NCBI RefSeq assembly: GCF_001854125.1
Contig: NZ_CP017715.1
Span: 3,472,001-3,536,000 of the forward strand
Source: Marinobacter salinus
Lineage (GTDB): Bacteria > Pseudomonadota > Gammaproteobacteria > Pseudomonadales > Oleiphilaceae
Reading direction: 5' to 3'
Length of the DNA stretch: 64,000 bases
This document shows positions 1 to 8,533 of the stretch, in pieces. The notes beneath the pieces are model-generated. The model had not been told where the DNA came from and did not search any database. It saw only the letters and a program-made list of their open reading frames with translations. The position numbers and the translations under genes are program-made. Positions within the stretch are counted from its first letter, which is position 1; each line of letters begins with the position of its first letter.

Positions 1-115
1 GATCGCATGGCTGCTGGGCAACGGCGGTTGATGCTATCGCCAGGCTTGCGACAACGGCCAGGCTAACCGATCCCAGTATTGAAATGAGGCGTTGGAGTGA
101 ATATTTGTCACGCAT
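1..115 (-). CDS. Secreted protein, N-terminal fragment only
   Basis: Only the first 38 codons lie in the window; the gene runs off the left edge. The peptide starts MRDKYSLQRL, continues with a hydrophobic stretch (ILGSVSLAVVASLAIAS) and then TAVAQQ, which looks like a Sec signal peptide cleaved near AVA-QQ. A strong ribosome-binding site (AAGGAGA) lies seven bases before the ATG and begins just after the stop codon of the upstream exporter gene, so the two are probably co-transcribed. Too little remains to name the protein. Confidence 0.75.
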   Translation of the reverse strand, partial: MRDKYSLQRLISILGSVSLAVVASLAIASTAVAQQPCD

Positions 116-128
116 AAGGTCTCCTTTT

Positions 129-1073
129 TCATCCCATTTTTCGGTACTCAGGTGTGCGACGACCGGCACGGGTAGCCAGTAGCAGCCCGCAGAGAATCAA
201 CAGTCCGCCGATAATGTGGAACAGCCCCAGGGATTCTCCCAGAAGGATACCCGCGAGCACAGAGGCGAACACCGGTGTCAGATACATGAAAATGGCAGCT
301 TTGGACGGTCCTATTTTTTGCACACCGTGGTTCCAGAAGCCATAGGCCAGAATACCGGGGAAAATGGCGACGAAGAGCAAGGGTAGCGCGGTCTCCCCGG
401 AGAGTTCGAATCCGCCGCTGAAGAAAAACAGATCTGTCAGATAAAACGGCAGAATGACCATTGCGCCCAGGAAGATCTGCGTCGTCAGAAATGTTAGTGC
501 TGGCAGTGGAACCGACTGGCGGCGCAACAACACTGAGAACAGCCCCCAGCTGAAGACCGCAGCGACCATGATCAGATCCCCGGGTTGGGCTTCGAGACCA
601 GTGAGCACAGTAATGTCCCCTCTGGCCACCACGGTCAGAATCCCCAGTACAGCCAGAGCAATACCCACTGCCTGAATGGGGCGGGTGCGATCGCCCAGCA
701 GGACCCACGCCAGAAAGGCAACAAAGATCGGAATGGTGGCATTGATCAGGGCAATATTGGTTGCCGTGGTGGTTGTGGCTGCAAAATACAGCAGCGAATT
801 GAATGCGCCGACACTGAAGGTGGCCAACGCCAGCATCGAACCCAGCCGCTGACGAATGATTTTGCGGTGTTGCCATACGCCTGGCAGCCCGAACGGCAGC
901 AGGAACGCGAGCGCTATGACCCAGCGCCAGAAGGACATGGACAGGGGCGGGATACTCTCCACAGTGCCTCGTGCCACCACTGCATTGCCAGCCCAGAACA
1001 AGGGGGTAAGAACCAGGCCGATGTAGGCCAGGCCCAGTGACCTGGTATTACTGACAGCGTTTTCCGAAGACAC
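129..1073 (-). CDS. EamA/DMT family inner-membrane transporter
   Basis: This is a drug/metabolite transporter of about 314 residues. Two EamA halves are visible: the first begins with a helix holding the motif FWAGNAVVARG, and the second with FSWGLFSVLLRR. About ten hydrophobic helices and short basic loops are present. The family exports amino acids, metabolites or toxic compounds across the inner membrane; the substrate cannot be told. I chose the GTG at 1073 because GGGAG precedes it. The frame stays open up to a TTG at 1166, but that would overlap the upstream gene by 47 bases and add a polar tail without a ribosome-binding site. Its stop codon lies 13 bases from the next gene's start. 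Confidence 0.85.
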   Translation of the reverse strand: MSSENAVSNTRSLGLAYIGLVLTPLFWAGNAVVARGTVESIPPLSMSFWRWVIALAFLLPFGLPGVWQHRKIIRQRLGSMLALATFSVGAFNSLLYFAATTTTATNIALINATIPIFVAFLAWVLLGDRTRPIQAVGIALAVLGILTVVARGDITVLTGLEAQPGDLIMVAAVFSWGLFSVLLRRQSVPLPALTFLTTQIFLGAMVILPFYLTDLFFFSGGFELSGETALPLLFVAIFPGILAYGFWNHGVQKIGPSKAAIFMYLTPVFASVLAGILLGESLGLFHIIGGLLILCGLLLATRAGRRTPEYRKMG

Positions 1074-1119
1074 ACTCGCTCCCGTTGGTTGGGTGTTGTC
1101 AGGTAAAACGCATAGGATA

Positions 1120-2529
1120 CTACTCTCCCGGAACTTCTGCCTCCGTACCAATGTGGTAGGCGGCAAAGCCGGCCATTACCACCTGGTCGACCGCCATACC
1201 GATAATTCGGCCATTGCTGCTGGAGCGAATCGGGTACTGGGCATTGGTGATCGGATCTGCCACATAGCCCAGCACTTCACCTTCTGAGACCCGGGCGCCC
1301 AGCTCCACGTCACTGAACAGGATGCCGCCGTGTTCCGCCCGGATCCAGTCGGAGTCGTAGTAGACCGGCTCCGGGTCGCCCCAGACGAACATTCGGGAAA
1401 TCATGCCCTGTCTTTCCATCAGGCTGGTAAGGCTGTTCACGCCGGCTTCAATCTGGTGTTCCTGAATACGGTGGGATTCCCCGGCCTCAAGGGTGACGGT
1501 GGTAATGCCCGCTTCCACGGAAGCGCTGCGAAGCATGCCGGGTGAGCCCGTACTGTGGACAACCGCCATCCGGTCGAACCCCTGAGTGAAGGTGGCCACA
1601 TCGGGATTATTCATGTCGGCCCGAAGCTGCGGAAGGTTTGTGCGCTTGAGTGAACCGGTGTGGATATCCACCAGCATGTCGCAGCGGCGGATGATGTTCT
1701 CGAACAGGGAATGGGCGATCCGATCGGCCAGACTGCCTTCCGGACTGCCCGGAAAGTGGCGATTCAGATCGCGACGGTCGGGCAGGTAGCGACTGCCCTG
1801 CTGAAATCCCGGTAGATTCACAATCGGGACACCGACTACCCTGCCGGAGAGTTTTTCCGGCTCAAGGTCGTACATGGTGCGGCGAATGATCTCGATGCCA
1901 TTGAGCTCGTCGCCGTGAATCGCGCCGGTCAGGCACAATGTTGGGCCGGCCTTGGCCCCGTTCACCACCAGAACCGGCGTGGGCTGTGACAAGCCTGCAA
2001 TCTGGATGCCCGGAGACCAGGCGAGTCGGGTGGAGGTGGCCGGCAGTACTTCGTTGCCCAGTAACGTGAAGTTCTCAGCTGCTTTAACCGCCTTCTCCAC
2101 CGGCGCTGCTGTCACTTCTTCTCCGGGACGGACCTCGCTATCTTCCGGTAAGGGAGTCTTTGCCATCTGCTCCGGTTCGGGAGTTTCGATGTCCTGAACC
2201 ACCGGTTCGGCTTCGGTTTTCGGTGCCGGAGCGACGTCCTTGAGATCAATGTTGGGCGCAACTTTTTTGGCCGGTTTCGGTTTGGGAGCCTGGCTGACCG
2301 TTGAGGTTAAAGGTTTGGTCTTCGGGGGTTTTGCCGTTTTCCGTGGTTCGGACTGCTCAACATCTTCAACGTTTTCGTCTTCGGCCAGTTCGGCAACCAG
2401 CATCTCCGAACTGCTTTTCCCCGAGGCGGCGGATGAACCGGCAAACAGGGGTGTCGGCATCATCAAGAAAGCCATCAGGCAGGGAAACAATCTGGATAAC
2501 GTCGGTTTTCGAAGCCAGTGAAACAGCAT
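1120..2529 (-). CDS. Secreted succinylglutamate desuccinylase/aspartoacylase-like metallohydrolase
   Basis: The C-terminal two thirds (from about residue 150 to 469) is an AstE/aspartoacylase-type M14-like zinc hydrolase. The motif HGDE at residues 205-208 supplies zinc ligands, followed by DLNRHFPG and a third ligand in DIHTGS. The N-terminus has a signal peptide (hydrophobic to about residue 30, ending PLFAG). A low-complexity linker rich in Pro, Lys and Glu follows (about residues 50-145). The enzyme is therefore probably periplasmic or surface-attached, unlike the cytoplasmic AstE of arginine breakdown. The family removes acyl groups from amino acids or cuts amide bonds; the substrate here is unknown. 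The ATG is preceded by TGAGGAAT. About 240 bases upstream carry no gene and probably hold the promoter. Confidence 0.8.
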   Translation of the reverse strand: MLFHWLRKPTLSRLFPCLMAFLMMPTPLFAGSSAASGKSSSEMLVAELAEDENVEDVEQSEPRKTAKPPKTKPLTSTVSQAPKPKPAKKVAPNIDLKDVAPAPKTEAEPVVQDIETPEPEQMAKTPLPEDSEVRPGEEVTAAPVEKAVKAAENFTLLGNEVLPATSTRLAWSPGIQIAGLSQPTPVLVVNGAKAGPTLCLTGAIHGDELNGIEIIRRTMYDLEPEKLSGRVVGVPIVNLPGFQQGSRYLPDRRDLNRHFPGSPEGSLADRIAHSLFENIIRRCDMLVDIHTGSLKRTNLPQLRADMNNPDVATFTQGFDRMAVVHSTGSPGMLRSASVEAGITTVTLEAGESHRIQEHQIEAGVNSLTSLMERQGMISRMFVWGDPEPVYYDSDWIRAEHGGILFSDVELGARVSEGEVLGYVADPITNAQYPIRSSSNGRIIGMAVDQVVMAGFAAYHIGTEAEVPGE

Positions 2530-2770
2530 AATTCCTCACGGGTCGTCAGAATGCGCTCAAGGATAGAGGGCCACTGCCGGTCATGAATACAGCTGTGACA
2601 AAGGTTTAATGCCACTTTCATGAAAATCGGGCCTGGTTTCTTCACGCAGCCTTCAAAGCAGCGTTACCGGTGCTCTAGCGCGTTTCAAGGGACTTTATAC
2701 GCCGCGAAGAAGAATAACGGTATGGAACTTTTGCGAATTCTGGTTGCGATTTTGTTACCACCGTTATCAT

Positions 2771-4408
2771 TCAGGTTTCCTCTGTAGCGTGCCAGAGTTC
2801 GCCGCTCTGATCCGCGCGGCCATCGGATTCAAGCTTCACCAGATGTGCCAGGGCTGAGCGTGCCGCAACGCCGTGGATAGCAGCGGGCACATCATCGTAG
2901 GCTTTGGTGGTCAGATCCTTCAGGGTTACCGGCGCCAGTTCTTTCAGCGCTTTGGCGACCTTATGCTCCCGGGCAAGGCGGTGGGTTATCAGGTAATCGA
3001 TTACGGCCTCCGGCTGGCCCATAAGGAAACCATGACCGGGAGCAATAAACCGGATTGGCTCTGACAGCAGGTCATAGAGCGATTCCAGGTAGGCTTTCAT
3101 ATCGCCGTCCGGCGGATTAATCACGACGGTGGACCCCTGCATGATGTGATCCCCGGAGAACAGCAGTTCCTGATCCGTCAGCAGAAAACACAAGTGGTTA
3201 GAGGCGTGGCCTGGCGTGTGAATTACTTTCAGTAATCCCGCATCGGTGTGGATAAACTCGCCGTGAACCGGCTGTTCATCCGGTGCAAAACCGGAATCCT
3301 GAGACGCGCCATCCGGAGCGGGAAGGCCGGTCAGCGGGCTGCCGGTTTCCTGTTTCAGCGACCGTGCGCCAGGGGAGTGGTCACGGTGCGTATGGGTGAC
3401 CAGCACACGGTCAATCTGACCGCCGGTCAGCTCAAGAATGCGGGCTATGTGCACCGGGTCGTCGGGGCCCGGATCAATCACCGTATACCGATCGTGACCG
3501 ATGATATAGGTGTTGGTGCCAGGGCCAGTCATCACACCGGGGTTGGGGGCCGTGAGCCGCTTTACGCCGGCGGCAACTTCCACCGCAGTGCCGGGAATAA
3601 TCTCGGCACCGACCGAACCCTCTCCCTCCGGGTCCAGTTTGGCAGCTTCATCATAGGCGGGTGCACCTGGTTCCAGGACCACCGGTTTACCCTTCCTGAT
3701 GGCTGGCCAGGGTTTGTCCGGAGCCGCTTCCGGGGGATTGGCGTGGGCATAACGCATCAGCGCGTCACACGTGCTGAAATCGCTCAATACCCGAAGCGTG
3801 CGAAGGGTTGGCAGACCCAGTAACCGGCGACCGCTGCGGTGGTCTTCCAGCGCCTCTTCCGGACGGATCCAGAGATGGTCAATGGTCTCCACGCCATCAT
3901 GGCAGGCCGGTTGACCCTCGGGTGCCGTAGTGACAAAAAAGCGGGTATCGAAACGGCGAGGCGGGCCCGGTGGCGTCGTCCAATGGCTGAGGTAGGCTAC
4001 CCGGTCCAGCGGAATGGTCAGCTTGTGACGCTGGCAGATGTCTGCCAGCGTCAGGTTGCCCCGAAATACCGCATCCCGATCCGCATGAACTTCGTGATCT
4101 CCACCGACGGTGCGCCCCGCCTGATCCACTGCCAGCAGAACTCCGGCCTCCTCGAAACATTCACGGACAGCCGCAAGCATATAGTCGGCGCCGCCCTCGT
4201 CGAGGCTCATAGTATGGCTGATCTCGGCATCTTCCGGGCCGACCACGTGTTGGCGTGCGAAGGATTCCTGCTGGTCGACGGCCCCGCCGGGGAATACGAA
4301 ATAGCCCGGCATAAACACGGCACTCCAGGTACGTTGGAGCAGTAACACTTCAAGGCCGTCCTGAGTATCGCGTGTCAGAACCAGCGTTGCGGCAGGGCGA
4401 ATATCCAT
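2771..4408 (-). CDS. NUDIX hydrolase fused to metallo-beta-lactamase-fold hydrolase
   Basis: One 545-residue chain carries two catalytic domains. Residues 1-200 form a NUDIX domain: the Nudix-box glycines are at 41-42, and after an insertion of about 30 residues the core RECFEEAG is at 82-89. Residues 275-545 form a metallo-beta-lactamase domain with the metal motif HTHRDH at 339-344, further ligands in HTPGHASNH and SGDH, and a C-terminal winged-helix-like tail as in LACTB2-type proteins. NUDIX enzymes cut nucleoside diphosphate derivatives (including acyl-CoA) and LACTB2-like proteins cut RNA or thioesters, so the joint substrate is open. I start at ATG 4408 (MDIRPAATL); the open frame runs to 4465 but the extra residues do not look like family sequence. 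It is divergent from the thioesterase gene. Confidence 0.82.
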   Translation of the reverse strand: MDIRPAATLVLTRDTQDGLEVLLLQRTWSAVFMPGYFVFPGGAVDQQESFARQHVVGPEDAEISHTMSLDEGGADYMLAAVRECFEEAGVLLAVDQAGRTVGGDHEVHADRDAVFRGNLTLADICQRHKLTIPLDRVAYLSHWTTPPGPPRRFDTRFFVTTAPEGQPACHDGVETIDHLWIRPEEALEDHRSGRRLLGLPTLRTLRVLSDFSTCDALMRYAHANPPEAAPDKPWPAIRKGKPVVLEPGAPAYDEAAKLDPEGEGSVGAEIIPGTAVEVAAGVKRLTAPNPGVMTGPGTNTYIIGHDRYTVIDPGPDDPVHIARILELTGGQIDRVLVTHTHRDHSPGARSLKQETGSPLTGLPAPDGASQDSGFAPDEQPVHGEFIHTDAGLLKVIHTPGHASNHLCFLLTDQELLFSGDHIMQGSTVVINPPDGDMKAYLESLYDLLSEPIRFIAPGHGFLMGQPEAVIDYLITHRLAREHKVAKALKELAPVTLKDLTTKAYDDVPAAIHGVAARSALAHLVKLESDGRADQSGELWHATEET

Positions 4409-4496
4409 AGGTTTTCCATTATTCCAGTCTGTCGTTGTTCTTGGTGCGCACAGGATAATAAGCAAGATACCGAATTCACCGGGAGGTGAACAGAAA

Positions 4497-4979
4497 ATGC
4501 CGAAGGCGTATCATTCTGTGCTCCAGTTTACCTCATCAGACAAGGTAGCCAACGTGGCCAGAATCAAACTCTCCTTTCCGGACGATGTTTTCTGTTTTGA
4601 AACCAGAATGCCGGTAAGAATCACTGACATCAACGGTGCCAATCATCTGGGTAACGATGCTCTGATTTCCATGCTGTCAGAAGCCCGGGCCCAGTTTCTG
4701 GTGAACTATGGCATACAGGAAGCGGGTAAGGATGGCACGGGTATCATCGTGACCGATCTGGCCACCATGTATCAGTCGGAATCTTTTTTCCCGGAAATGC
4801 TGCGTTTTGAAGTGGGTCTGATGGATTTCAACAGGTATGGCGGAGATTTCGTGTTTCGGGTCACCAAGGCTGAAAGTGGTCAGCCCGTAGCGCTGGCGAA
4901 GTATGGCTTTGTCTTCTTCAACTACCAGCGCAAAGAAGTGGTGCCGATACCGGAGAGTTTTCGTTCACGCTTTGGCTGA
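4497..4979 (+). CDS. Hotdog-fold acyl-CoA thioesterase family protein
   Basis: The protein has 160 residues and resembles the 4HBT/YbgC-like hotdog fold: a region like the family's catalytic loop (VRITDINGANHLGNDAL), a long helix (MLSEARAQFLVNYG) and later beta strands. Such enzymes hydrolyse acyl-CoA thioesters in the cytoplasm. The usual Asp-x-x-x-His arrangement is modified (DINGANH), so specificity is uncertain. The ATG has an excellent ribosome-binding site, GGGAGGTGA, seven bases upstream. It is divergent from the NUDIX/MBL gene and its 3' end overlaps the MATE gene on the other strand by 15 bases. Confidence 0.75.
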   Translation: MPKAYHSVLQFTSSDKVANVARIKLSFPDDVFCFETRMPVRITDINGANHLGNDALISMLSEARAQFLVNYGIQEAGKDGTGIIVTDLATMYQSESFFPEMLRFEVGLMDFNRYGGDFVFRVTKAESGQPVALAKYGFVFFNYQRKEVVPIPESFRSRFG

Positions 4980-6302
4980 GGACAGGCTGGCCCTCAGGCT
5001 GGTCATGCCGGCGCGATAGAAACTGTAAGCCATGGCTCCGGCGAACAGGTTGCCCACCAGCGCTCCGCTCATCAGACCAAAGATGCCATTGATCTGGCTG
5101 CCGAGCCAGAGGAGGGGCAGAAAACAGAGAAACAGGCGTAGTGTGGACACCAGCAACGCCCGCATAGCCAGCCCCAGGGCGTTGCACACAGACACCATCA
5201 GCATACACACACCCAGGCCGCTGTAGCTGAGCGGCACGCGAACCAGGTAGCCGGCCAGTATGCCCTGAACCTCCTGGTCACTGGTGAACAATTCGGAAAC
5301 CAGTCCCGAAGCCACCAGCCAGATCAGGCCGATCGCCAATTGCCAGACCACCACAAAGCGGACCGCAATGCGCACCAGCTTCCGGATCTGTTCGATATCG
5401 CCGGCACCCAGCAGGCGGCCGATCATCGGCGGCATGGACATGGTCAGGGCCAACACCACTACGATCGAGAAAAACTCCAGACGGGTGCCGAGCCCCCAGG
5501 CCGCTACAGCAGCAGATCCGAAGCCCGCCACCAGTGCCGTTGCCAGCATGGCAGAGGCTGGCGGCATAAGCTGGCTGACCATGGCCGGTGCCATGATGCC
5601 GTTGAGCTGCTTCAGTGCCTGAACCAGGGCAAGTTCGCGCAGATCAAAACGGACCCAGGAACGCTTCAGGAGCTTCGGATAAATCACCAGGCAGCCGATG
5701 CCAAAGGAAGTGACGGTCGCCCAGGCCGCACCGGGAAGGCCCCAGTCAAAAATAAAGATGTACAAAGGATCCAGGGCAATGTTGGTCAGGCTGGTTGCGA
5801 CCATCATATAGCCGGGCAATTTGGTGTCGCCGTGGGAGCGGCACACGCTGTAGCCAAAATACAGAACTGCCCCCGCCCAGGCAGCCAGAAGCCAGGGAAT
5901 CCAGTAACTGCGGATTAACGGCAACAGTGAATCCTCGGCGCCGAGCGCGGTCATGATGCGGCTCTGTAACAGCCATAGGCTGACACACAATAAGAAGACC
6001 AGGGTTCCGCCTACGGTGATGATCAGACCGCCGAGTCGGTAAGCCCGGAGTTCGTCACCAGCGCCCAGTGTTCGTGAAATGATGGCGGTGGTGGCGATTC
6101 CCAGGCCAACCTGAAGGCCAATGATGAGTTGCTGCATTGGCAGGGTGAAACCGAGTGCCGCCAGTGGGTCTCTGCCCAGTTGGCCGATAAAGGCACTGTC
6201 TGCCAGCTGGAAGGTCATCAGTGAGAGCACGCCGAAGAGCATAGGCCAGGTCATGGTGTAGAGCTGGCGGGAGAGGCTGGCGTTCTCGGGTGGTTTGCTC
6301 AC
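4965..6302 (-). CDS. MATE family multidrug efflux transporter
   Basis: This is a 445-residue inner-membrane protein with about 12 hydrophobic helices in two similar halves, the MATE (NorM/DinF) pattern. It has the typical N-terminal TMTWPMLFG, a GLQVGLG-type helix and the mid-protein ATALVAGFGSAAVAAWGLGTRLE segment. MATE pumps export cationic compounds using sodium or proton gradients. The start is a GTG at 6302 (MSKPPENASL). I see no convincing ribosome-binding site, so a start a few codons downstream is possible. The palindromic repeat at 6370-6474 lies directly upstream. The gene ends inside the 3' end of the convergent thioesterase. Confidence 0.88.
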   Translation of the reverse strand: MSKPPENASLSRQLYTMTWPMLFGVLSLMTFQLADSAFIGQLGRDPLAALGFTLPMQQLIIGLQVGLGIATTAIISRTLGAGDELRAYRLGGLIITVGGTLVFLLCVSLWLLQSRIMTALGAEDSLLPLIRSYWIPWLLAAWAGAVLYFGYSVCRSHGDTKLPGYMMVATSLTNIALDPLYIFIFDWGLPGAAWATVTSFGIGCLVIYPKLLKRSWVRFDLRELALVQALKQLNGIMAPAMVSQLMPPASAMLATALVAGFGSAAVAAWGLGTRLEFFSIVVVLALTMSMPPMIGRLLGAGDIEQIRKLVRIAVRFVVVWQLAIGLIWLVASGLVSELFTSDQEVQGILAGYLVRVPLSYSGLGVCMLMVSVCNALGLAMRALLVSTLRLFLCFLPLLWLGSQINGIFGLMSGALVGNLFAGAMAYSFYRAGMTSLRASLSSAKA

Positions 6303-6369
6303 AGGTCAGGATTGGGCTTTGGTTTGAATGGGGGAGGGATTCTAACAGGTTTGGCTGCCGGTGCATGCG

Positions 6370-6474
6370 GGCAACCAGGATGTGCCCCCTGAAACACGCT
6401 GTGAATACATCCATGTACGCTCGGCTCCGCCATCCATGGCTCCGCACGGTTTCAGAGGACACACCCCGGTTGCC
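6370..6474. repeat. Interspersed palindromic element, copy 1
   Basis: Imperfect terminal inverted repeats of 26 bases (6370-6395 and 6449-6474, four mismatches) flank a 53-base centre. The centre contains GCTCCGCCATCCATGGCTCC. Nearly the same core, in opposite orientation, occurs in the element at 8341-8440. No open reading frame is carried. It fills most of the gap between the MATE gene and tpx, so it probably forms a hairpin in transcripts that cross this gap. Confidence 0.8.
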
Positions 6475-6496
6475 AGCCCGAGTGAATCAGTCCTGG

Positions 6497-6994
6497 TCAG
6501 AGTGCCTTCAATGCCGCCTCATAATCAGGCTCGTCTTTAATTTCGTCGACCAGTTGGCTGTGCAGCACCTTGTTGTCCTCGTCCAGGACCACAACCGCGC
6601 GGGCGCAAAGACCGGCCAGCGGGCCATCCTGAATGGCGACACCATAGTCCTGCTGAAAGCTGTAGTTACGGAACGTGGACAGGGTAATGACATCTTTCAG
6701 GCCTTCGGCGCCGCAGAAGCGTGCGGCCGCGAAGGGCAGGTCTGCGGAAATCACCAGAACAACGGTGTTGTCGAGGCCGCTGGCCTTTTCATTGAATTTT
6801 CGGGTCGAGGCCGCGCATACGCCGGTGTCGATGCTGGGGATGATGTTCAGGATCTTGCGTTTGCCCGCCCAGCTGTCCAGTTTCACTTCTTCCAGGCCGC
6901 TGTTGGTCAGAGTGAAGGGAGCTGCGTTGTCGCCCGGCTTGGGAAAGGTGCCGCTCAGTTCAATGGGATTACCGTCGAGGTTGACTGTACTCAT
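6497..6994 (-). CDS. tpx: Thiol peroxidase (Tpx, atypical 2-Cys peroxiredoxin)
   Basis: This 165-residue protein reduces hydrogen peroxide and organic hydroperoxides, normally using thioredoxin. The peroxidatic cysteine is C60 in DTGVCAAS and the resolving cysteine is C94 in ARFCGAEG, matching the spacing of the Tpx family. The N-terminal [15 protein letters not shown] and full length agree with E. coli Tpx. AAGGA lies six bases before the ATG. It stands alone on the minus strand, followed by the palindromic element. I see no OxyR-type site that I would defend. Confidence 0.96.
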   Translation of the reverse strand: MSTVNLDGNPIELSGTFPKPGDNAAPFTLTNSGLEEVKLDSWAGKRKILNIIPSIDTGVCAASTRKFNEKASGLDNTVVLVISADLPFAAARFCGAEGLKDVITLSTFRNYSFQQDYGVAIQDGPLAGLCARAVVVLDEDNKVLHSQLVDEIKDEPDYEAALKAL

Positions 6995-7093
6995 GGAAGG
7001 TCCTTTTTCGGGTGCGTGGGTTTATCTGATGGTAATTTACTCTTTGTAGTCCAGTTTGGACTATCTTGCACCCGACAAATACCCTGTTTCCGC

Positions 7094-8314
7094 TTACTGG
7101 GCGGAAACTCCCTGGGGTTCGAAGCCTGCCGCGGGATGGCGTTGCACCAGTAGCAGGTAACTGGCCAGTGCCGCGCAGGCACAGGTGGCGATGACCACCG
7201 CCATGACGAGCGAAGTGCCGTCGTGGAGATGGCCCACAAGCATGCCGGCACCGGCGGCAAGGGCCATCTGAACGAAGCCGAACAGTGCGGAAGCGGAGCC
7301 GGCCATGCGTGGGAAGTTGGCCATGGCGCCTGCCATGGTTTGGGGCAGCACCATGCCGGTACCGACCATGAACAGAGCCTGGGGCAGGATAACGGCCCAG
7401 ACGTTGTAAACTTCGCTCAACGCCAGTCCCGCCATCAGGCTGCCACCGGCCACCGCTATGACCAATCCCCGCACCAGAATCTGATCAGGAACAAGCATAC
7501 TACCCAGGCGAACGGCGAACAGGTTGCCGGTGACAAAGCCTGCCACCATCAAGGCAAAGTAGAGTCCAAAGTGTTCGGGAGCAACGCCAAGAAAGTCGAT
7601 CAGTACGAACGAGGAACCGGACAGAAATGCGAACAGACCTGAGAAAGTCAGTGCATTGGTCAGGGTATAGCCCAGAAAGCTGACATCGGTACCGATCTTC
7701 CGATAGTTCCGCAGCAGGCTGCAGAGTTTCAGCGTCTGGCGGTTTTCCGGGCGCATGGGCTCTGGAATACCGAACGCCACAACCACTGCCATGACCAGAG
7801 CGTAGCCACCGAGTGCCAGGAAGATGGACGACCAGCCGAGGCCGGTGACCAGGAAACCGCCGATGGTTGGCGCAATAGCTGGCGCAAGGGCCATGATGCT
7901 GGCCAGGATGGCGAGTATTTTTGCGGCTTCGCGCGGTGTGTAGATGTCACGGATGGCGGCGCGGCCAAGCACCGGGCCGGCGGAACCGCCCAACGCTTGC
8001 AGGAATCGGCACAGGATCAGTGTTTCGATATTCGTTGCCAATGCGCAGCCGATGCTGGCGAGGGCGAACAGCACGAAACCGCCGATCATGATCGGTTTGC
8101 GACCGAAGCGATCCGCCAGCGGTCCACAGATAAGCTGGGCGATGGCGAAACCGGCCATGTACAGACTCAGTGTCAGCTGGACCTGATCGGTACCGGTACC
8201 AAAATCACTGCCGATCTGCGGCAGTGCCGGCAGATACATGTCGGTCGCAAGCGGGCCAAGGGCCACGGCGGCTGCTAGCAGAACGGTTGTCCAGATACTG
8301 GTTAACGTAAGCAT
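7094..8314 (-). CDS. Bcr/CflA family multidrug efflux transporter (MFS)
   Basis: This is a 12-helix major facilitator protein. The family signature is at the N-terminus (LGPLATDMYLPALPQIG), followed by the MFS motif A region GPLADRFGRKPIM. A second signature-like segment (RFLQALGGSAGPVLGRAAIRD) also fits Bcr/CflA exporters of drugs, sulfonamides or peptides. I start at ATG 8314 (MLTLTSIWTT) because AGGATCAGC precedes it; the frame continues to 8392, but that extension lies in the palindromic element and looks non-coding. A LysR regulator gene lies upstream on the same strand, separated by copy 2 of the repeat. Confidence 0.88.
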   Translation of the reverse strand: MLTLTSIWTTVLLAAAVALGPLATDMYLPALPQIGSDFGTGTDQVQLTLSLYMAGFAIAQLICGPLADRFGRKPIMIGGFVLFALASIGCALATNIETLILCRFLQALGGSAGPVLGRAAIRDIYTPREAAKILAILASIMALAPAIAPTIGGFLVTGLGWSSIFLALGGYALVMAVVVAFGIPEPMRPENRQTLKLCSLLRNYRKIGTDVSFLGYTLTNALTFSGLFAFLSGSSFVLIDFLGVAPEHFGLYFALMVAGFVTGNLFAVRLGSMLVPDQILVRGLVIAVAGGSLMAGLALSEVYNVWAVILPQALFMVGTGMVLPQTMAGAMANFPRMAGSASALFGFVQMALAAGAGMLVGHLHDGTSLVMAVVIATCACAALASYLLLVQRHPAAGFEPQGVSAQ

Positions 8315-8340
8315 GCTGATCCTGAAGTTAGAACAGGCGG

Positions 8341-8440
8341 GGTGAGGCAGGGCTTTCCGAAACTGTGCGGAGCCATGGATGGCGGAGCTCAAGCGTCACA
8401 GGGATGTGCTTGAGCGGGTTTCGGAAAGCCCTGCCTCGCC
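8341..8440. repeat. Interspersed palindromic element, copy 2
   Basis: The terminal arms are a perfect 20-base inverted repeat (8344-8363 and 8418-8437) that extends to 23 bases with one mismatch. Inside, GCTCAAG and CTTGAGC form a second small stem. The centre holds the same core as copy 1 in reverse orientation (CATGGATGGCGGAGC on the plus strand). The arms differ in sequence from those of copy 1 yet remain self-complementary. The element sits between the LysR gene and the MFS pump gene, both on the minus strand. Confidence 0.85.
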
Positions 8441-8533
8441 TCGCCGAAGTACTGTGAGCAGGGAGTCTAGTGGTGTGTGGCCTGAAAGATAACGGCCGCA
8501 GGCTTCATACGATATATGAACAATATCGATTGA

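Noticed and set aside
1074-1166. Longer start for the EamA transporter
   Set aside because: It begins at a TTG inside the upstream gene and adds a polar tail that is not like the family.
2710-2775. Inverted repeat ATAACGGT/ACCGTTAT upstream of the aspartoacylase-like gene
   Set aside because: The arms are short and about 45 bases apart, with nothing else to support a function; the 240-base gap otherwise shows nothing I can name.
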